Source of the DNA: Mangifera indica
Taxonomy: Eukaryota > Streptophyta > Magnoliopsida > Sapindales > Anacardiaceae
NCBI RefSeq assembly: GCF_011075055.1
Contig: NC_058151.1
Coordinates: forward strand, 5,846,251-5,910,250
Reading direction: 5' to 3'
Length of the DNA: 64,000 nucleotides
The first letter of the stretch is position 1. Every line of letters begins with the position of its first letter. Shown piece by piece: positions 47,330 through 60,058 of the stretch. A model generated the notes under the pieces. That model was given only the letters and a program-made list of their open reading frames with translations, did not search any database and was not told the DNA's origin. The position numbers were made by a program, and so were the translations under genes.

Positions 47330-49111
47330 TTTATGGCCTTTGTGGCAATTGAATCATCGTTTAAAAAATTAAAAATAAATAATCATACCATAAAACCTTT
47401 GCTAAGATCTCCGTCATAGGAAGATTGAGTCACAAACATATATAAACACAATCATAAGTTGTTTAGATTGTTATACTTGCGTTGGTGGCTCCTTTGTTTT
47501 TCATAGTCATTAGAAAGGTGTTGAAGTCTCTCCCAAACCAAGAATAGGACTATATTTTGATATCCATACAAAGCATGAACAATAAGGAGGCACGAACAAT
47601 GTAAGGACATCTATAAGAACGTGATGTGTTGGAATGAGTGTTTAGTGTATGGCCATGACTTTATGTGTGTAGTGAAATCGTAAAAGTGAAATTGTGAACA
47701 ATTATGCATGTATATATAGGCACCATGTATGGTCATATATCGTAAATGTACAAGTTTATGTCCTTGAATCCATGTCTCATGCAATCCACAATTTATTTAG
47801 ATTTTTTAGTATGGATAAAGATAAGAGATCATCCTTATCCACCTACCATATACGCATGTACATAAAGCATGTACGATTATACATGGTTAAGAAAATTCAA
47901 ACTGAGGTTTATCCTTATCCAATTGGATAAACCATTCTATCAAAATTTTATAAAAGTCCAAAGACCCCAAGATTATTACACTTCAGTCCCTAGATGCCAT
48001 AAGATGCACTTCAAGCTCAAAGAACCTTTCAAGACTCAAAACCTTTTATTTGAGTTTCGGATTGAATTTAGGTCAAACAATCTTAAGTCTCAAAATTCAA
48101 TCAACTGCTTTTGTGTATGACCTATAAGCTCTCCGTTAGGTCAATAGTGATTAGATTCCTATCGAACTTTTAACCTAATATTTGTCTAAATATAGACAAG
48201 ATCGACCTCTAGTAAGGCATCATAGCCATTGATTAATAAAGTGTCAATGTTTGACTTCTTAACCTATCATTGATATAATCACATATACAATTTGATCTTT
48301 TTGACATACGACATTTCTTTTGAGATTGAGTTATAGAATAAGTGTCTCCTTAAAAAACCTTTGATATACGTGGATTGGCTTCTGTCAATGACTAGATGAT
48401 ATTGGATTGAGCACTAATTCAATCCTACCATAGCCACAAATTTAATTAGTCGTTGTTATCCATCAGTGTCTATTTATGATATCAGCTCTTGTGCTCAGGA
48501 GTGACAAATCTTTTATCGGTCCATTATAGTCTTTATACATATCTCAATATAATCAATCACTACCTTTATAACAATCTTTAAATCGAACTACATTAGGCTA
48601 CTGTCAAATCATATCATGTACAAGATAGATCGATTACCTTAAGTCTAAAGATCACATGTATCTTCATTCACTAAGAGGATATATTTCATACACATTAAAG
48701 CAATTATTGACATGGAATCCTCTTAATAGGTTTGTTTGATAAACAGGTCTATAACGTGCACCTTAGTGTTAGACCAAACTGTTAATAAATAATTTTAATG
48801 TGTGAGATCTATCATTATCTTTCAATGAGGTTGTTCAATGATATGATAATTTTATCACTATTACTCATGCATTTGATGATGGTAATATCAAAATTACAGA
48901 CATTTTAAGAACAACCATCTAACGTGTATGTAAAGCCCTCACGATCAGTTGTCATGCAATAACCCTTTATCGCGGTTTAACCATTCTAAGGGAAATTATC
49001 TATATTGCAAGTATAATATAAGATAATTAAATCTCATATTTATTAATTAAAATAATAATTATTACAATAAATTAAAATGGTCACAATTTGCTTTAGGGCA
49101 CTACCCTAACA
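47330..49111 (-). repeat. Copia-like LTR family, copy D (- strand)
   Basis: Its outer end on the - strand reads TGTTAGGGTAGTGCCCTAAAG, the best-preserved start of this LTR family in the window. It runs toward copy E, so D and E form an inverted pair with arms above 1.3 kb and only a PBS-like spacer between them. The inner border is approximate. Confidence 0.5.
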
Positions 49112-50899
49112 TACGAAATGTGTTTTGGTTTTGTTTTGATGATTGTTTGAATATGTGATTCTTTGTGGATGCATAATCACTTGTTTTAGCAACTTTTATG
49201 TTTGTTTTATTGATTTTGTTCTTGTTTGTTAATCTCCATTTGTGAAAATGTATGTTGAATACTTATTCTTGTTTTGTTATGGAGTATACCATTATATCTT
49301 ATGTTATTACACAAGAAATCATGTCATTATGTGTTTGTACATGATGTTTGATCAATAATGCCTTTAGGTATATTGTGTTACAATAAAAGGGCATTTCATG
49401 CCTTTGCAACCCATTGAAACTTGGTAGGTATGGTCGAGAGTTAAGACTTTCGTGTTAAATAAAATTCAAAATTTTGAGAATTTGGTTGTCTGGATTTGAT
49501 CTAATTGATTAATGCAAACGAAAGTGATAACTTCTAAAATTGAGTAAATCAATAGACAAAATTTCTTGACTGATTGACTATATTTCAATATAACTTGAAT
49601 TTTTTGAATTTTAACCATTTTCATACATAGTTCAAAACATCATATGTTATCACATGTGAATTTTAACATGTTTGCTATGTGTTGTTGCATATGGTTGAAA
49701 ACATGTTGCCATTATTTACATAGTCACATGATTAAGACCAAAATGCATATTTTGGAACTTTTGGGGTTGATTAGAACTAACTAAAACTTGAGTGTGAAAT
49801 GTAGTTTAGACACTTTAATAACAAAGACTTGAAACACTTGTGTGTGTTTAAGAACATACCTCGTTTGTTTGACAAAGCATATTATATGGTACATAAGCCT
49901 AGACCTATGGATGAATGTATATTTAATTTAATTTCTCTTTTTGGTATGAATATTTGTAATTTTTAAATTAGAGTCGATGTGTCTTACCTTTCTAATTCTT
50001 CATCATGTACTTCTTTTCTCATCTAATTCACATCGAATGCAACTTGAGGTTTCTAAATTTGTTGTTGTAAATTTAGGTAGAATAAGATTCTATGTAATTT
50101 ATTATTATCACAGAGCCGAGAAGAAAAATTATAAAGAGAAAAGCTCTTACGTAGATCTTGTCATCCTCTTTAAGCTTGAGAGAATTGTTATAGTTTTGTC
50201 TTGTACTGACACATTTAAGTTATATTGTATAATGCATGCTAGGTTTAATATGTTTAAATATGAATTGTATATATGACCAAAATGATGGAGAGACCAAATA
50301 ATCTAACAAAACCCTTAACCAAGATATTAAGTCAAAATTAACACAATGTCTTCCATCACTATGACCTTATTAAACCCTTATTTGTCATAACTTGTTTTAC
50401 CAAAATGAAGAGAACAATTTTATTAATTGGAAAATCAAGTGTCCATTTGAATTTTCCTTAATAGTGATAGGTCTGACTTAACTAACATATGAAGCTTATT
50501 TGCCTAAGAAAAGGTGGCTTATGTTAGTGGCAGACTAAAGATATGTATTTCTTTATGCATAGGTAATGCATAGTAACCACTCTATTCATATCGAAAATTA
50601 TACTCAAGGTCATTGGCTAGTTGAGTTTAACATACTTGATTTGAGTTCATTGGCTTATACAATTGGTTCTTTGACCAACATAGTCAACTTATTTAGCTTA
50701 TTTGCCAAAACAAAGATGAAAATTGGCCAAATGAGATCTTTGCTCACTTGAAAGTCCACTAAGACTTCTTGAGTCTAATAGTGAGAGTTATTTATTTAAG
50801 TAAAATAGTATAAGTGTTTCTTTTGTAAAAGACCATATTAAATAAAGTTAATAAATATGATACTAATCAAATTCATTTGCACTTGTAAATTCATGTCAT
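49112..50899. other. Intergenic DNA without recognisable gene
   Basis: No gene identified. A + strand frame around 50410 begins NFINWKIKC, which may be an old gag piece, but it breaks quickly. Confidence 0.3.
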
Positions 50900-51560
50900 C
50901 ATGACAACTAATAACATGACATTGTGATTGATTCTCGAAAAGGACAATAATTGGATGGACTGGCATAGAAATCTTTGGATTATGCTACATTAGGAGTTTA
51001 AATTTTATGTCATTGAGGTGTCCAACCTACATAGCCTAGTCCTAATGCAATATAGGATGAAAGAGATAGTTACCAAAAGTATCTTAATGATGCTACTAAC
51101 GTTTCATATTAGACGTTATCATTGATGACACCTAAGTTGTGAAATCAACATGATGACACAACCACTTGTTCCATCTTTCAACATTTTAACGAGATATTCT
51201 TTGTACACACTTGCATGAGAGGTACAAGGCGTCAAAGTCCTTGTACAGAAGAAAAATGGTAGAGGGAGTTAATGTTACCTTTTATATGCTTAAAATGATT
51301 AGGTACATCAAAGTGTTTATTACCCTAAGTTTCTACATAGACAATAACCTATTCATGGACCTACCCTCATAATTTTTGCCAGAGTCTTACTCCTAAATCA
51401 TTATGAATTCCACATGAATGCAATGATGAAATTTTTGCCTAAACTTCTAAACATGTTTTGGACCATAAAGCAAGACATAAAAATTTTGCATTTGTGCTCT
51501 TAGTTGTTTGAGATGCTAAACTCCTTAGGTGAGATGTTCAATCAAAACGACCAATGCCTC
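50900..51560 (+). pseudogene. Copia gag remnant (+ strand)
   Basis: Scattered in-order pieces read NNWMDWHRNLWIMLH near 50948 and MMKFLPKLLNMFWTIKQDIK near 51425-51485. They follow the Copia gag pattern (N..DW.RNL.IVL... and ..LPELLNMLRTAE..IK). Many stops. Confidence 0.45.
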
Positions 51561-53369
51561 TTATTGCTAGTATTTGTTGTTCTCTATACTATTCTCTTTT
51601 AATTCTTGGGCTTTTAAAAAAAGAAATATTTCTCATTTGAGTTGTAATGTGTTAGCTTCCTTATATTCTATTGTGTTTGTTTCAATAGTTTCTTTCTAAA
51701 AACATTTAGATCAATTCAAATTAGCTTCATGTCAACTTAAATATAATCTGATTTAGTTGAGTTAACCCTAATCAAATTTCGTGTAAAAAATTATCAACTT
51801 TAGTTTTAACACTCCATGATTATGAGAAGTATTATGTCCCATTTTTAAATAGGTTTTTTGTTGGAAAATTAAAGCATGTCATAAGAACACGTTTTATGAA
51901 ATTCTGTAAACATAAATGTGTACCCAGATTTTTAATTTTGTTCATGTTATTGATTCGAATATGCTCTGAAGGTCTGATGTGAGTCAATTTTAACAACCTC
52001 ATTTGCCTAAGTACTACAATCCTTGTATTGTTTGGGAGACTTTGATTTCCCTGTGTTATGTTTTAACAAGGAGTAAAGAAGAAAAAATTTGCTTTCTATA
52101 AAATGTTAACTTCCTAGGGAGGTAATTTTTGGACATATTTATAATAGTCCAATTGTTTCTTAACTGCTTCCCAACTACCTTTTGACAGTTTCATTTGTCT
52201 TCGGTTAAGTCAACACATTAAAGGTGGACCCAGACCCAATATCTTTCACTCATACATGATAGAAAACCTGAACCAAATACTTAGTCATAGAAATCCCATA
52301 CGACATTACGTTTCATTATTACAAACGTGTTATGCAATCTCGCGAGCAACCTGTACTTAGGAGCTAAATACTATATATCTATTAGGAATAACATAATCGT
52401 TTTAACCCAAATAAAATCTAATACAGCGTTACGCTCATAATACCTTAGACATTACTCGATAACATTAGCTCCCTTTAATCCACTGTTTATTATTGTGTTA
52501 TTTTCCTATGTATCCATGATCAAGTCTATTCTCCCATATAAGTGACAAGATCGGTTAGCCATTGAACACATGTAATATATACGTGTTCTTCTTTTACTCG
52601 AAATTCTCAATTTAAACTTAGCTGCTTTTCTAGTCATGTTTCATGACTTAATTATATGTTGCTATAGGTGTCATGTTAAGATAGCAATATTAAAAGTAAA
52701 CATCGAACAACAACAACAAAGAGTTAGAAGGTACCAACATGAGGTAAACCTTATAAAGTCTCATACAGTGAAGGAGTAGAGGTTTATCCTCTCATTATGT
52801 CAGTTGATCATCTTACTTATGCACACAAAGTATGAATGATATGCTATAATGTGTAGTTTTTTAAATGTCATTACTAACACTGTACAAATCTTAGTTCAAT
52901 CGTTGTACCTAATGTCTAACTTGAATTCTTAATCATCCTCACACTTTCAAGTATTTATCCATATTAAGAACTCACATATGACATTCACAAGTTATTTGGA
53001 CGTGAAGAATCCAAATCGATTATTTTCAAATATATCTATTCATGACCTCATCCTAATTGATCATTAAGGTAATATTTTAACTTCGACAAATTTTTTCTAG
53101 AGAAATTTGTCTCTTATTGGCACGCCCTCTCACCGTTACTTTTCTTAAAAATAATGTCTCATCGTTGCTTACTCTCTTAGCACCAAAGACAATTGCTGGT
53201 ATGAGTGAGCCAATCTCTTACTTGTGTGACATTGTAATCTTGTTGAGCAAAAAATGATATGTGTACAGTGAAAACCCAAAAATTTTGGGATACCAGTTCA
53301 AAACAAAATGAACTTCAATTCATTGTTTTTGATATTATGTTACCAATACAATATATAAACTCAACAACT
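51561..53369. other. Intergenic DNA without recognisable gene
   Basis: No gene, RNA gene or clear repeat structure seen. It may contain unrecognisable parts of the flanking Copia remnants. Confidence 0.3.
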
Positions 53370-54640
53370 TATCAATCATAGTTTACGCAATCAAAAGTTA
53401 TAATATGTACAAGATATACATCTCTTGAACCAAGTTCGTTCAAATAATCAATGACCAGATGATATATAGAATCATATTGTACATTCATTTCCTTCTTAAA
53501 AATGATGTCTCTTAAAACGTTGTGTCTAGTGTCGATATGTTTGGTTATTCTACAAAATTTGAGATCTTTTGTGAAGACTATCATATATTGATTATGACAA
53601 CAGATAACTATTGTTCTAACAATATCGTCCTATTTACCTAGATAACCAAATAGTTTCTTGCATAATCAATAAACACGTTATATATGTTTGGCCTCTATTA
53701 TTGATAAGACAATGCATGTATATTTCTTATAGCTCCAAAATATGAAATATTTTGAAGTAAGAAAACATAGTCAGAAAATGATTTGTGTTGGTGCAAATTA
53801 TCTCTCCAACTAACATCTCAATAGTCAATAAAACTCAAATTCAATCCTTACATGCATAAACAATAATCCACAAAGCCTACTAGATAAATCAATATCCTCT
53901 TGACAACCTTTTAATGCTTTTTTTGATATTTCACTCATATCCACTAACCAACCCAATAACAAAAACAAGTGTCTGGGTATGTATGCACCATAGCATACAT
54001 AATACATCTGATGATAATTAAATATGTAATTATTGATATTTCTTTGTTTTCATGTTGAGTTTTGGGGATATATCTCTACGCTAAATAATTCACTATTTGA
54101 CACAAAAGTTTACCATATTAAATCATTCTAGAATCTTCTGAATACTATGCTTTTGTGACAGAGTCAAAAGTTTCTTTAAACAATCCCTCTAGATTTTAAT
54201 TCTCAATATGCAATCTATTTACCTATATCTTTCAGGTCAAAACTATGAAAAACTATCCTTCGATGATCACCTCTTACTTTAAATCATTTTTAGTTATCTA
54301 CACATCATCACACACAAAGATACAATTACAAATTTGTCATCAGACTTTGTCACATAGACATAATGATCTTAATAAATTATCTTAAAGTCATAAGATATTA
54401 AAGTCTCATGAAATTTTAAGTACCACTGTTTGGATGATCATATAACGTTCTTGAAGCTTGCATACTTTACGCTTCAAACCTATAACCAAGAGATCTATAT
54501 GACGTTTCACGTAGATTTGTTAGTCAAGTTCTTTATTAAGGAAAATTTTTTTGATATTCATCTTATATAATTTTAAATCCAAATGTGTTAATACAATCAG
54601 AATCAACTTGATTGAAATAAATCTTTCAATTGGCAAAAAA
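53370..54640 (-). pseudogene. Copia reverse transcriptase and RNase H remnant (- strand)
   Basis: Read on the - strand, worn pieces follow the Copia order. First comes LDLKLYKMNIKKIFLNKEL (the HQMDVKTAFLNGEL region of RT, near 54600-54530). Then come IYVKRHID and KRKVCKLQERY, then KRILIYLVGFVDYCLCM and YVFLLQNISYFGA (RNase H part, about 53930-53750), and finally TKHIDTRHNVLRDIIFKKEM (near 53540). Stops are frequent, and the catalytic YVDD box is not clearly preserved. No LTR could be paired with it. Confidence 0.65.
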
Positions 54641-54818
54641 TGTTTTTCTTCATAATCTATAAATGCTCATTGGGTATAGTTATTTGTCATGAGGAGAAAT
54701 TGCATCTATTTATTAAGTTATCTACCCTATATTGATTCAAGGAATCTACTTGTTCCTAATGGGTTTTCGAGCCAAAGATGAGTTAACTAAAACCTAGACT
54801 TAGTTTGTTTCTATGTAT

Positions 54819-56244
54819 TGTTGACTCAATGAGTCATTATACTCTTATTTTGATGATAACAAACTAATATGCCTCTAAACATATTAACTAATGATTTTTA
54901 CTTGAGTGTGAGTTTAGATTGCAAGAATTTATCGAATGCACTTGAAGAAGTTTCAAGATGGAAATGAAAGACAAGACTCAAGCGAAGAATTCTTGAAGAT
55001 TTGAAGTAAAACTTAAGTTTAGGTAGACATGTTTGTAAATTTGGAGCATTTGTTTTGATTAGAATATTTATTTGCATGGGATAGCTCACTTGAAAACTCA
55101 TTTTTATATCTTTTACATTTTGGGTTAAAATGTCGTTTTTCAAACTTGTTGGGTTAAGCAAATTTTTTCACTAAAGTTTATTAATTCATTTAAAATGATG
55201 AAGTTTTGTGAACTACATTTTCATATCTAAAAGTTGGTTTTGAAAGAATTTTCAAAAATGGGTTAAATTGTCACTTTTCAAAGTTTTAGGGGTCAAATTA
55301 TGATTTTTGAAAATTTAGGGGGTAAAATGTAATAACATTCGATCGATCAAATTTGACCGACCGAATCAGCTTCCAAATTATCTAGAAGCCATGAATTTTG
55401 GCTTCAAAAATTCGGTCAACCGAATTTTGGTTTGAATTTTTCCAACGGCTAGTGCCACGTAAGCTCCACAGAAGTGCCACGTCATATCCGATTGACCGAA
55501 TTACATCCGATCGATCGAATTGTGCATTTTTTGGAAAACTAAAACGGCTATCTTTGTACACAACGGTAACTTTCCTCATTTTCCCTTATATAAACCCAAT
55601 CAAATTCGTTCAAAAAGAACTTTTGCCACTAAGAACTTTCACATATTTGAGAGCAAATTAGTTTTGAGCTATTCACTTGCAAATTCTTCTCTCTAATCAA
55701 AACCCTTGCTCATACACTTTGTAATTTCATTTGCATTAGGTTGTACTAAGCTTTAACTTTCATATACACTCTTGAGAGAGATCATATTTCTATTTCATAC
55801 TAAAATTCGTGCTATAAAAGAGTGAGGTTCACTCTTGGAGAGATTAGAAAATTTCTTGTGAGGAAAATTGAGTTTTAACATTTGTAAAGGTTAATAGCAC
55901 CTTGGAAGCTATTTTGGTTGTGAAAAAAAGCTTGGTTGAGGTTTAAGTCAACCAAGGATTAGTGGAATACTCCAAGGGAGAAAGCTTGGAGGAGTGGACG
56001 TAGGCCGGGTTGAGCTGAACCACTATACATCGCGTGTTTGATTTTCTCTTCCCTTAAACTCATATTTTATGTTATGTTGTTTTGATTGTATTGATTATTT
56101 GGAATATTTTAGTTATTCTCATAAATTGGATTAAAAATAGGCAACATTTATTGATTTGAATAAATTGCTTTAATTCTCATATTTGGTAAAGATTGTTTTA
56201 AAATTGCCTAATTCACCCCCCCTCTTAGGCCATTCGATCCTACA
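54819..56244 (+). repeat. 5' LTR of Copia element 1
   Basis: It starts TGTTGACTCAATGAGTC and ends CGATCCTACA. It is clearly homologous to the LTR at 56754-58197. A TATA box (CTTATATAAACCC) lies near 55585. Three clusters of TCGA-type palindromic words occur at about 55335-55523. Open frames within it are not genes. Confidence 0.85.
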
Positions 56245-56246
56245 AT

Positions 56247-56258
56247 TGGTATCAGAGC
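56247..56258 (+). other. tRNA-Met primer-binding site of Copia element 1
   Basis: TGGTATCAGAGC, two bases after the LTR. Confidence 0.85.
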
Positions 56259-56296
56259 ATGGTTGCTCATTCTCATAAACGTAACCGTTTAGAGCA

Positions 56297-56753
56297 ATGG
56301 CCATGAACCTAGGAAAATCCCATACCATTAGTGAAGGGCTTGCCCCTAATATACTACCATTGTTTGATGGCACCGGATATGCCCATTGGAAAAATCGTAT
56401 GTCGATTTTCCTTCAAAGTGATTATAAATTGTAGGATGTGGTGCAAGATGGACCTTTTGTTCCTATGAAAGAAGTAGATGGAAAACAAGTGCCCAAAACT
56501 AGGGAAGAAATGACCCCTCAAGATAAGAAGAATATTGCCTTTAATGCTAGAGCTATGAATGTGTTATATTGTGCATTAAATGAATATAACTTTAACAAGG
56601 TACAAGCTTGTACCTCGGCTAAAGAAATTTGGGAATTATTGATGGTGTCAAATTAGGGGACTTCACAAGTCAAGGAGACTAAAATTAGCATGCTCACACA
56701 CTCATACGAGTTGTTTAAAATGAATGAAAATGAAACTATTAGTGACATGTTTG
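56297..56753 (+). pseudogene. Copia element 1 gag, interrupted by element 2
   Basis: It begins MAMNLGKSHTISEGLAP and contains GYAHWKNRMSIFLQSD, the N-terminal Copia gag pattern. Stops lie at 56432-56434 (TAG where element 2 has TGG) and 56654-56656 (TAG where element 2 has GAG). The sequence is cut after GACATGTTTG, where the LTR of element 2 begins. The rest of element 1 should lie beyond the window. Confidence 0.85.
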
Positions 56754-58197
56754 TGTTGACTCTAGGAGTCATTATGCTCTTATTTTGATGATAACAAACT
56801 AATATGTCCCTTAGCATATTAACTAATGATTTTACTTGAGTGTGAACTTAGATTGCAAGGATTTATCTAATGCACTTGTAGGAGTTTTAAGATGAAAATG
56901 AAAGAGAAAAGTCAATTGAAGAATTATTGAAGATTTGAAGAAAAACTCAAGTGTTAGGTAGATATATTTGTAATTTAGAGCATTCGTTTTGATTAGAATA
57001 TTTATTTGCATGGGATAGCTCACTTGAAAACTCATTTTTATATCTTTCACATTTTGGGTTAAAATGTCGTTTTTCAAACTTATTGGGTTAAGCCAAGTTT
57101 TTCACTAAAGTTTATTAATTCTTTTAAAATGATAAAGTTTTGTGAATTATATTTTCATATCTTAAAGTTGGTTTTGAAAGAATTTTCAAAAATGGGTTAA
57201 ATTGTCACTTTTCAAAGTGTTAGGGGTCTAATTGTGATTTTTGAAAATTCAGGGGGTAAAATGTAATAAAATTTGGTCGATCGAATTGGACCAACCGAAT
57301 TAGCTTTCGAATTGTCTAGAAACCATGTTTTTGGCTTCCAAAAATTTGGTCAACCGAATTAAATTCGGTCGACCGAATTTTGGTTTGAATTTTTCCGACG
57401 GCTAGTGCCATGTAAGCTCCACGGAAGTGTCATGTCACATCCGGTTGACCGAATTCCATCCGGTCGATCGAATTGTGTATTTTCTGGAAAACTAAAACGG
57501 CTATCTTTATGCACAACGGTAACTTTCTTTATTTTCCCCTATATAAACCCAATCAATTTCGTTCGAAAAGCACTTTTGCCACAAAGAACTTTCACATATT
57601 TGAGAGCAAATTAATTTTGAGCTATTTACTTGCAAATTCTTCTCTCTAATCAAAACCCTTGCTTATATACTTTGTAATTTCATTTGCATTGGGTTGTACT
57701 AAGCTTTAACTTTCATATACACTCTTGAGAGAGATCATATTTCTATTTCATACTAAAATTCGTGCTATAAAAGAGTAAGGTTCACTCTTGGAGAGATTAG
57801 AAAATTTCTTGTGAGAGAAATTGAGTTTCAACATTTGTAAAGGTTAATAGCACCTTGGAAGCTATTTTAGGTGTGAAGAAAAGCTTGGTTGAGGTTTTAA
57901 TCAACCAAGGATTAGTGGAATACTCCAAAGGAGAAAGTTTGGAGGAGTGGACGTAGGCCGGGTTTAGCCGAACCACTATACATCGCGTGTTTGATTTTCT
58001 CTTCCCTTAAACTCATCCTTTATGTTATGCTATTTTGATTGTGTTGGTTATTTGAAATATTTTTAGTTATTCTCACAAATTGGATTAAGAATAGGCAATA
58101 TTAATTGATTTGAATAAATTGTTCTAATTCTCTAATTAGGTAAAGATAGTTTTAAATTGCCTAATTCACCCCCCCTCTTAGGCCATTCGATCTTTCA
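56754..58197 (+). repeat. 5' LTR of Copia element 2
   Basis: It starts TGTTGACTCTAGGAGTC and ends CGATCTTTCA. It aligns along its length with the LTR of element 1, with scattered substitutions and small indels. A TATA box (CTATATAAACCC) lies near 57540. TCGA-type palindrome clusters lie at about 57270-57475. Confidence 0.85.
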
Positions 58198-58199
58198 AT

Positions 58200-58211
58200 T
58201 GGTATCAGAGC
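58200..58211 (+). other. tRNA-Met primer-binding site of Copia element 2
   Basis: TGGTATCAGAGC, two bases after the LTR. Confidence 0.85.
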
Positions 58212-58249
58212 TTGGTTGCTCATTCTCATAAACTTAACCGTTTAGAGCA

Positions 58250-59221
58250 ATGGCCATGAACCTAGAAAAAACCTATACCGTTAGTGAATGGCTTGCCCCT
58301 AATAGACCGCTATTGTTTGATGGCACCAGATATGCCCATTGGAAAAATCGTATGTCGATTTTCCTTCAAAGTGATTATGAATTGTGGGATGTAGTGCAAG
58401 ATGGACCTTTTGTTCCTATGAAAGAAGTAGATGGAAAACAAGTGCTCAAAACTAGGGAAGAAATGACCCCTCAAGATAAGAAGAATATTGCCATTAATGC
58501 TAGAGCTATGAATGTGTTATATTGTGCATTAAATAAATATAACTTTAACAAGGTACAAACTTGTACCTCGGCTAAAGAAATTTAGGAATTATTGATGGTG
58601 TCAAATGAGGGGACTTCACAAGTCAAAGAGACTAAAATTAGCACGCTCACACACTCATACGAGTTGTTTAGGATGAATGAAAATGAAACCATTAGTGACA
58701 TGTTTGTTAGATTTATTACTATTGTGAATGAATTGAAAAATCTTGGTAAAGTTTATACTAACCAAGAAAATGTCAAGAAACTTCTTAGATGTTTGCCTCC
58801 CTCTTGGGATCCCAAAGTGACGACAATCGAAGAAGCAAAGGATGTCAAGACTCTACCTCTTGAAGAACTTTTAGGTTCACTTCTCACTCATGAGCTTACT
58901 ATGAAGCAACGACAAATTGAAGAAGTGGAAAAGAAGAAAAAGAGTATTGCCTTCAAATCATCAATCAAAGAGAATGAAAAGTTCCTAGAAGAGGAAGATG
59001 AGACATCAAATGATGAAGATGAAGACATTGCACTCTTGAGTAGAAAGATTGGAAAGCTTCTAAGGAATAGAAAGCTAAGAAGAAATGGAAACTTCATAAA
59101 AAAGGATGCTTCTAAAGGTGAAAGGGGAGAAAGACAAAAAAGAGAACAAATTGTGTGCTATGAATGCAAGAAGCCGGGACACATCAAATATGATTGCCCT
59201 CTCCTCAAAATTGGTAGATAA
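58250..59221 (+). pseudogene. Copia element 2 gag (one internal stop)
   Basis: The start MAMNLEKTYTVSEWLAP is followed by RYAHWKNRMSIFLQSDYELW. A TAG at 58583-58585 interrupts the frame; element 1 has TGG at the same place, so the stop is a recent G-to-A change. The frame then continues through MFVRFITIVNELKNLGKVYT and LLRCLPPSWDPKVTTIEEAK (UBN2-type gag) to a zinc knuckle CYECKKPGHIKYDC (CX2CX4HX4C, from about 59158). It ends at a TAA (59219-59221). Gag forms the virus-like particle and binds element RNA. The next block is in the same frame. Confidence 0.85.
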
Positions 59222-59233
59222 AAAAAAAAAGCA

Positions 59234-59992
59234 ATGAAAGCTACGTGGGACGATAGCGATGAAAGTGAATCTGAAAAGGAGGATAATGAAGTGGCCAACA
59301 TGTGTTTCATGGCAACTATAAATAATGAGGTAACTAACTCTAACTCATCTAATACTTTTGATGATTTAGATGACATAGATGATGAGATAGATGAAAACCC
59401 CTCATATGAAGAGTTATATGATACACTTGAAGAGATGAATGAAAAACTTGTTTTTTGCATGTCTAAAAATGCAACCCTTAAAAAGAAAAATTTTAATTTG
59501 GAAAAGGAAAATGAGTCCTTAAAGAAAGAAAATGAAAATTTTAACCAAAAAATCCTTAAGCTTAAAGGAAAAGAAAATGAAGAAAACAAGTATTCCATTT
59601 TTGAAAAAGAAAAACAAAAGTTTGAAAATGATCTTTGCATAGTCAAAAGGGAAAAAGAAATTATAGAAAATGAAATTGAAATTTTAAAAAGGGGAGCAAA
59701 GGATTTAAGTGAAATAGTTTTAAAATTTAAAAATGGAAAAGACATTCTTGATAAAATGCTTGGTGTGCAAAAGGGAGTCTTAAACAAAAGAGGACTTGGT
59801 TATAAACCTTTTATCAAGGCAAAATACTTAAAAAATTATTTTGTTAAAGCTTCAACTTCAAGTGAATCAAATATAACTTGCAGTTATTGTGGAAATAAAG
59901 GTCATATCTCATCATCTTGCCCAATTCAAAAGAAACATCATATGGGCACTAAGAAAGTGTGGGTTCCTAAGGGAACAAAAACTAACCACTAA
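59234..59992 (+). pseudogene. Copia element 2 gag extension with coiled coil and second zinc knuckle
   Basis: In phase with gag after the TAA at 59219. It begins with an acidic stretch (WDDSDESESEKEDNE), then a long Lys/Glu heptad-like region (NLEKENESLKKENENFNQK and onward, about residues 80-180) that should form a coiled coil. A second zinc knuckle, CSYCGNKGHISSSC, follows near the end, then KKVWVPKG. The TAA at 59990-59992 interrupts the frame before protease. A long antisense frame over this block is a composition artefact. Confidence 0.8.
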
Positions 59993-60058
59993 GGACCTAA
60001 CATGATTTGGGTACCTAAGTCAAATTCTTGAATCTTCCATTGTGTTTAGGAACCGAAA

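Noticed and set aside
59158..59787. 209-codon - strand frame opposite Copia gag, rich in Ser/Phe/Leu
   Set aside because: It is the complement of the Lys/Glu coiled-coil coding region; such frames arise from composition.
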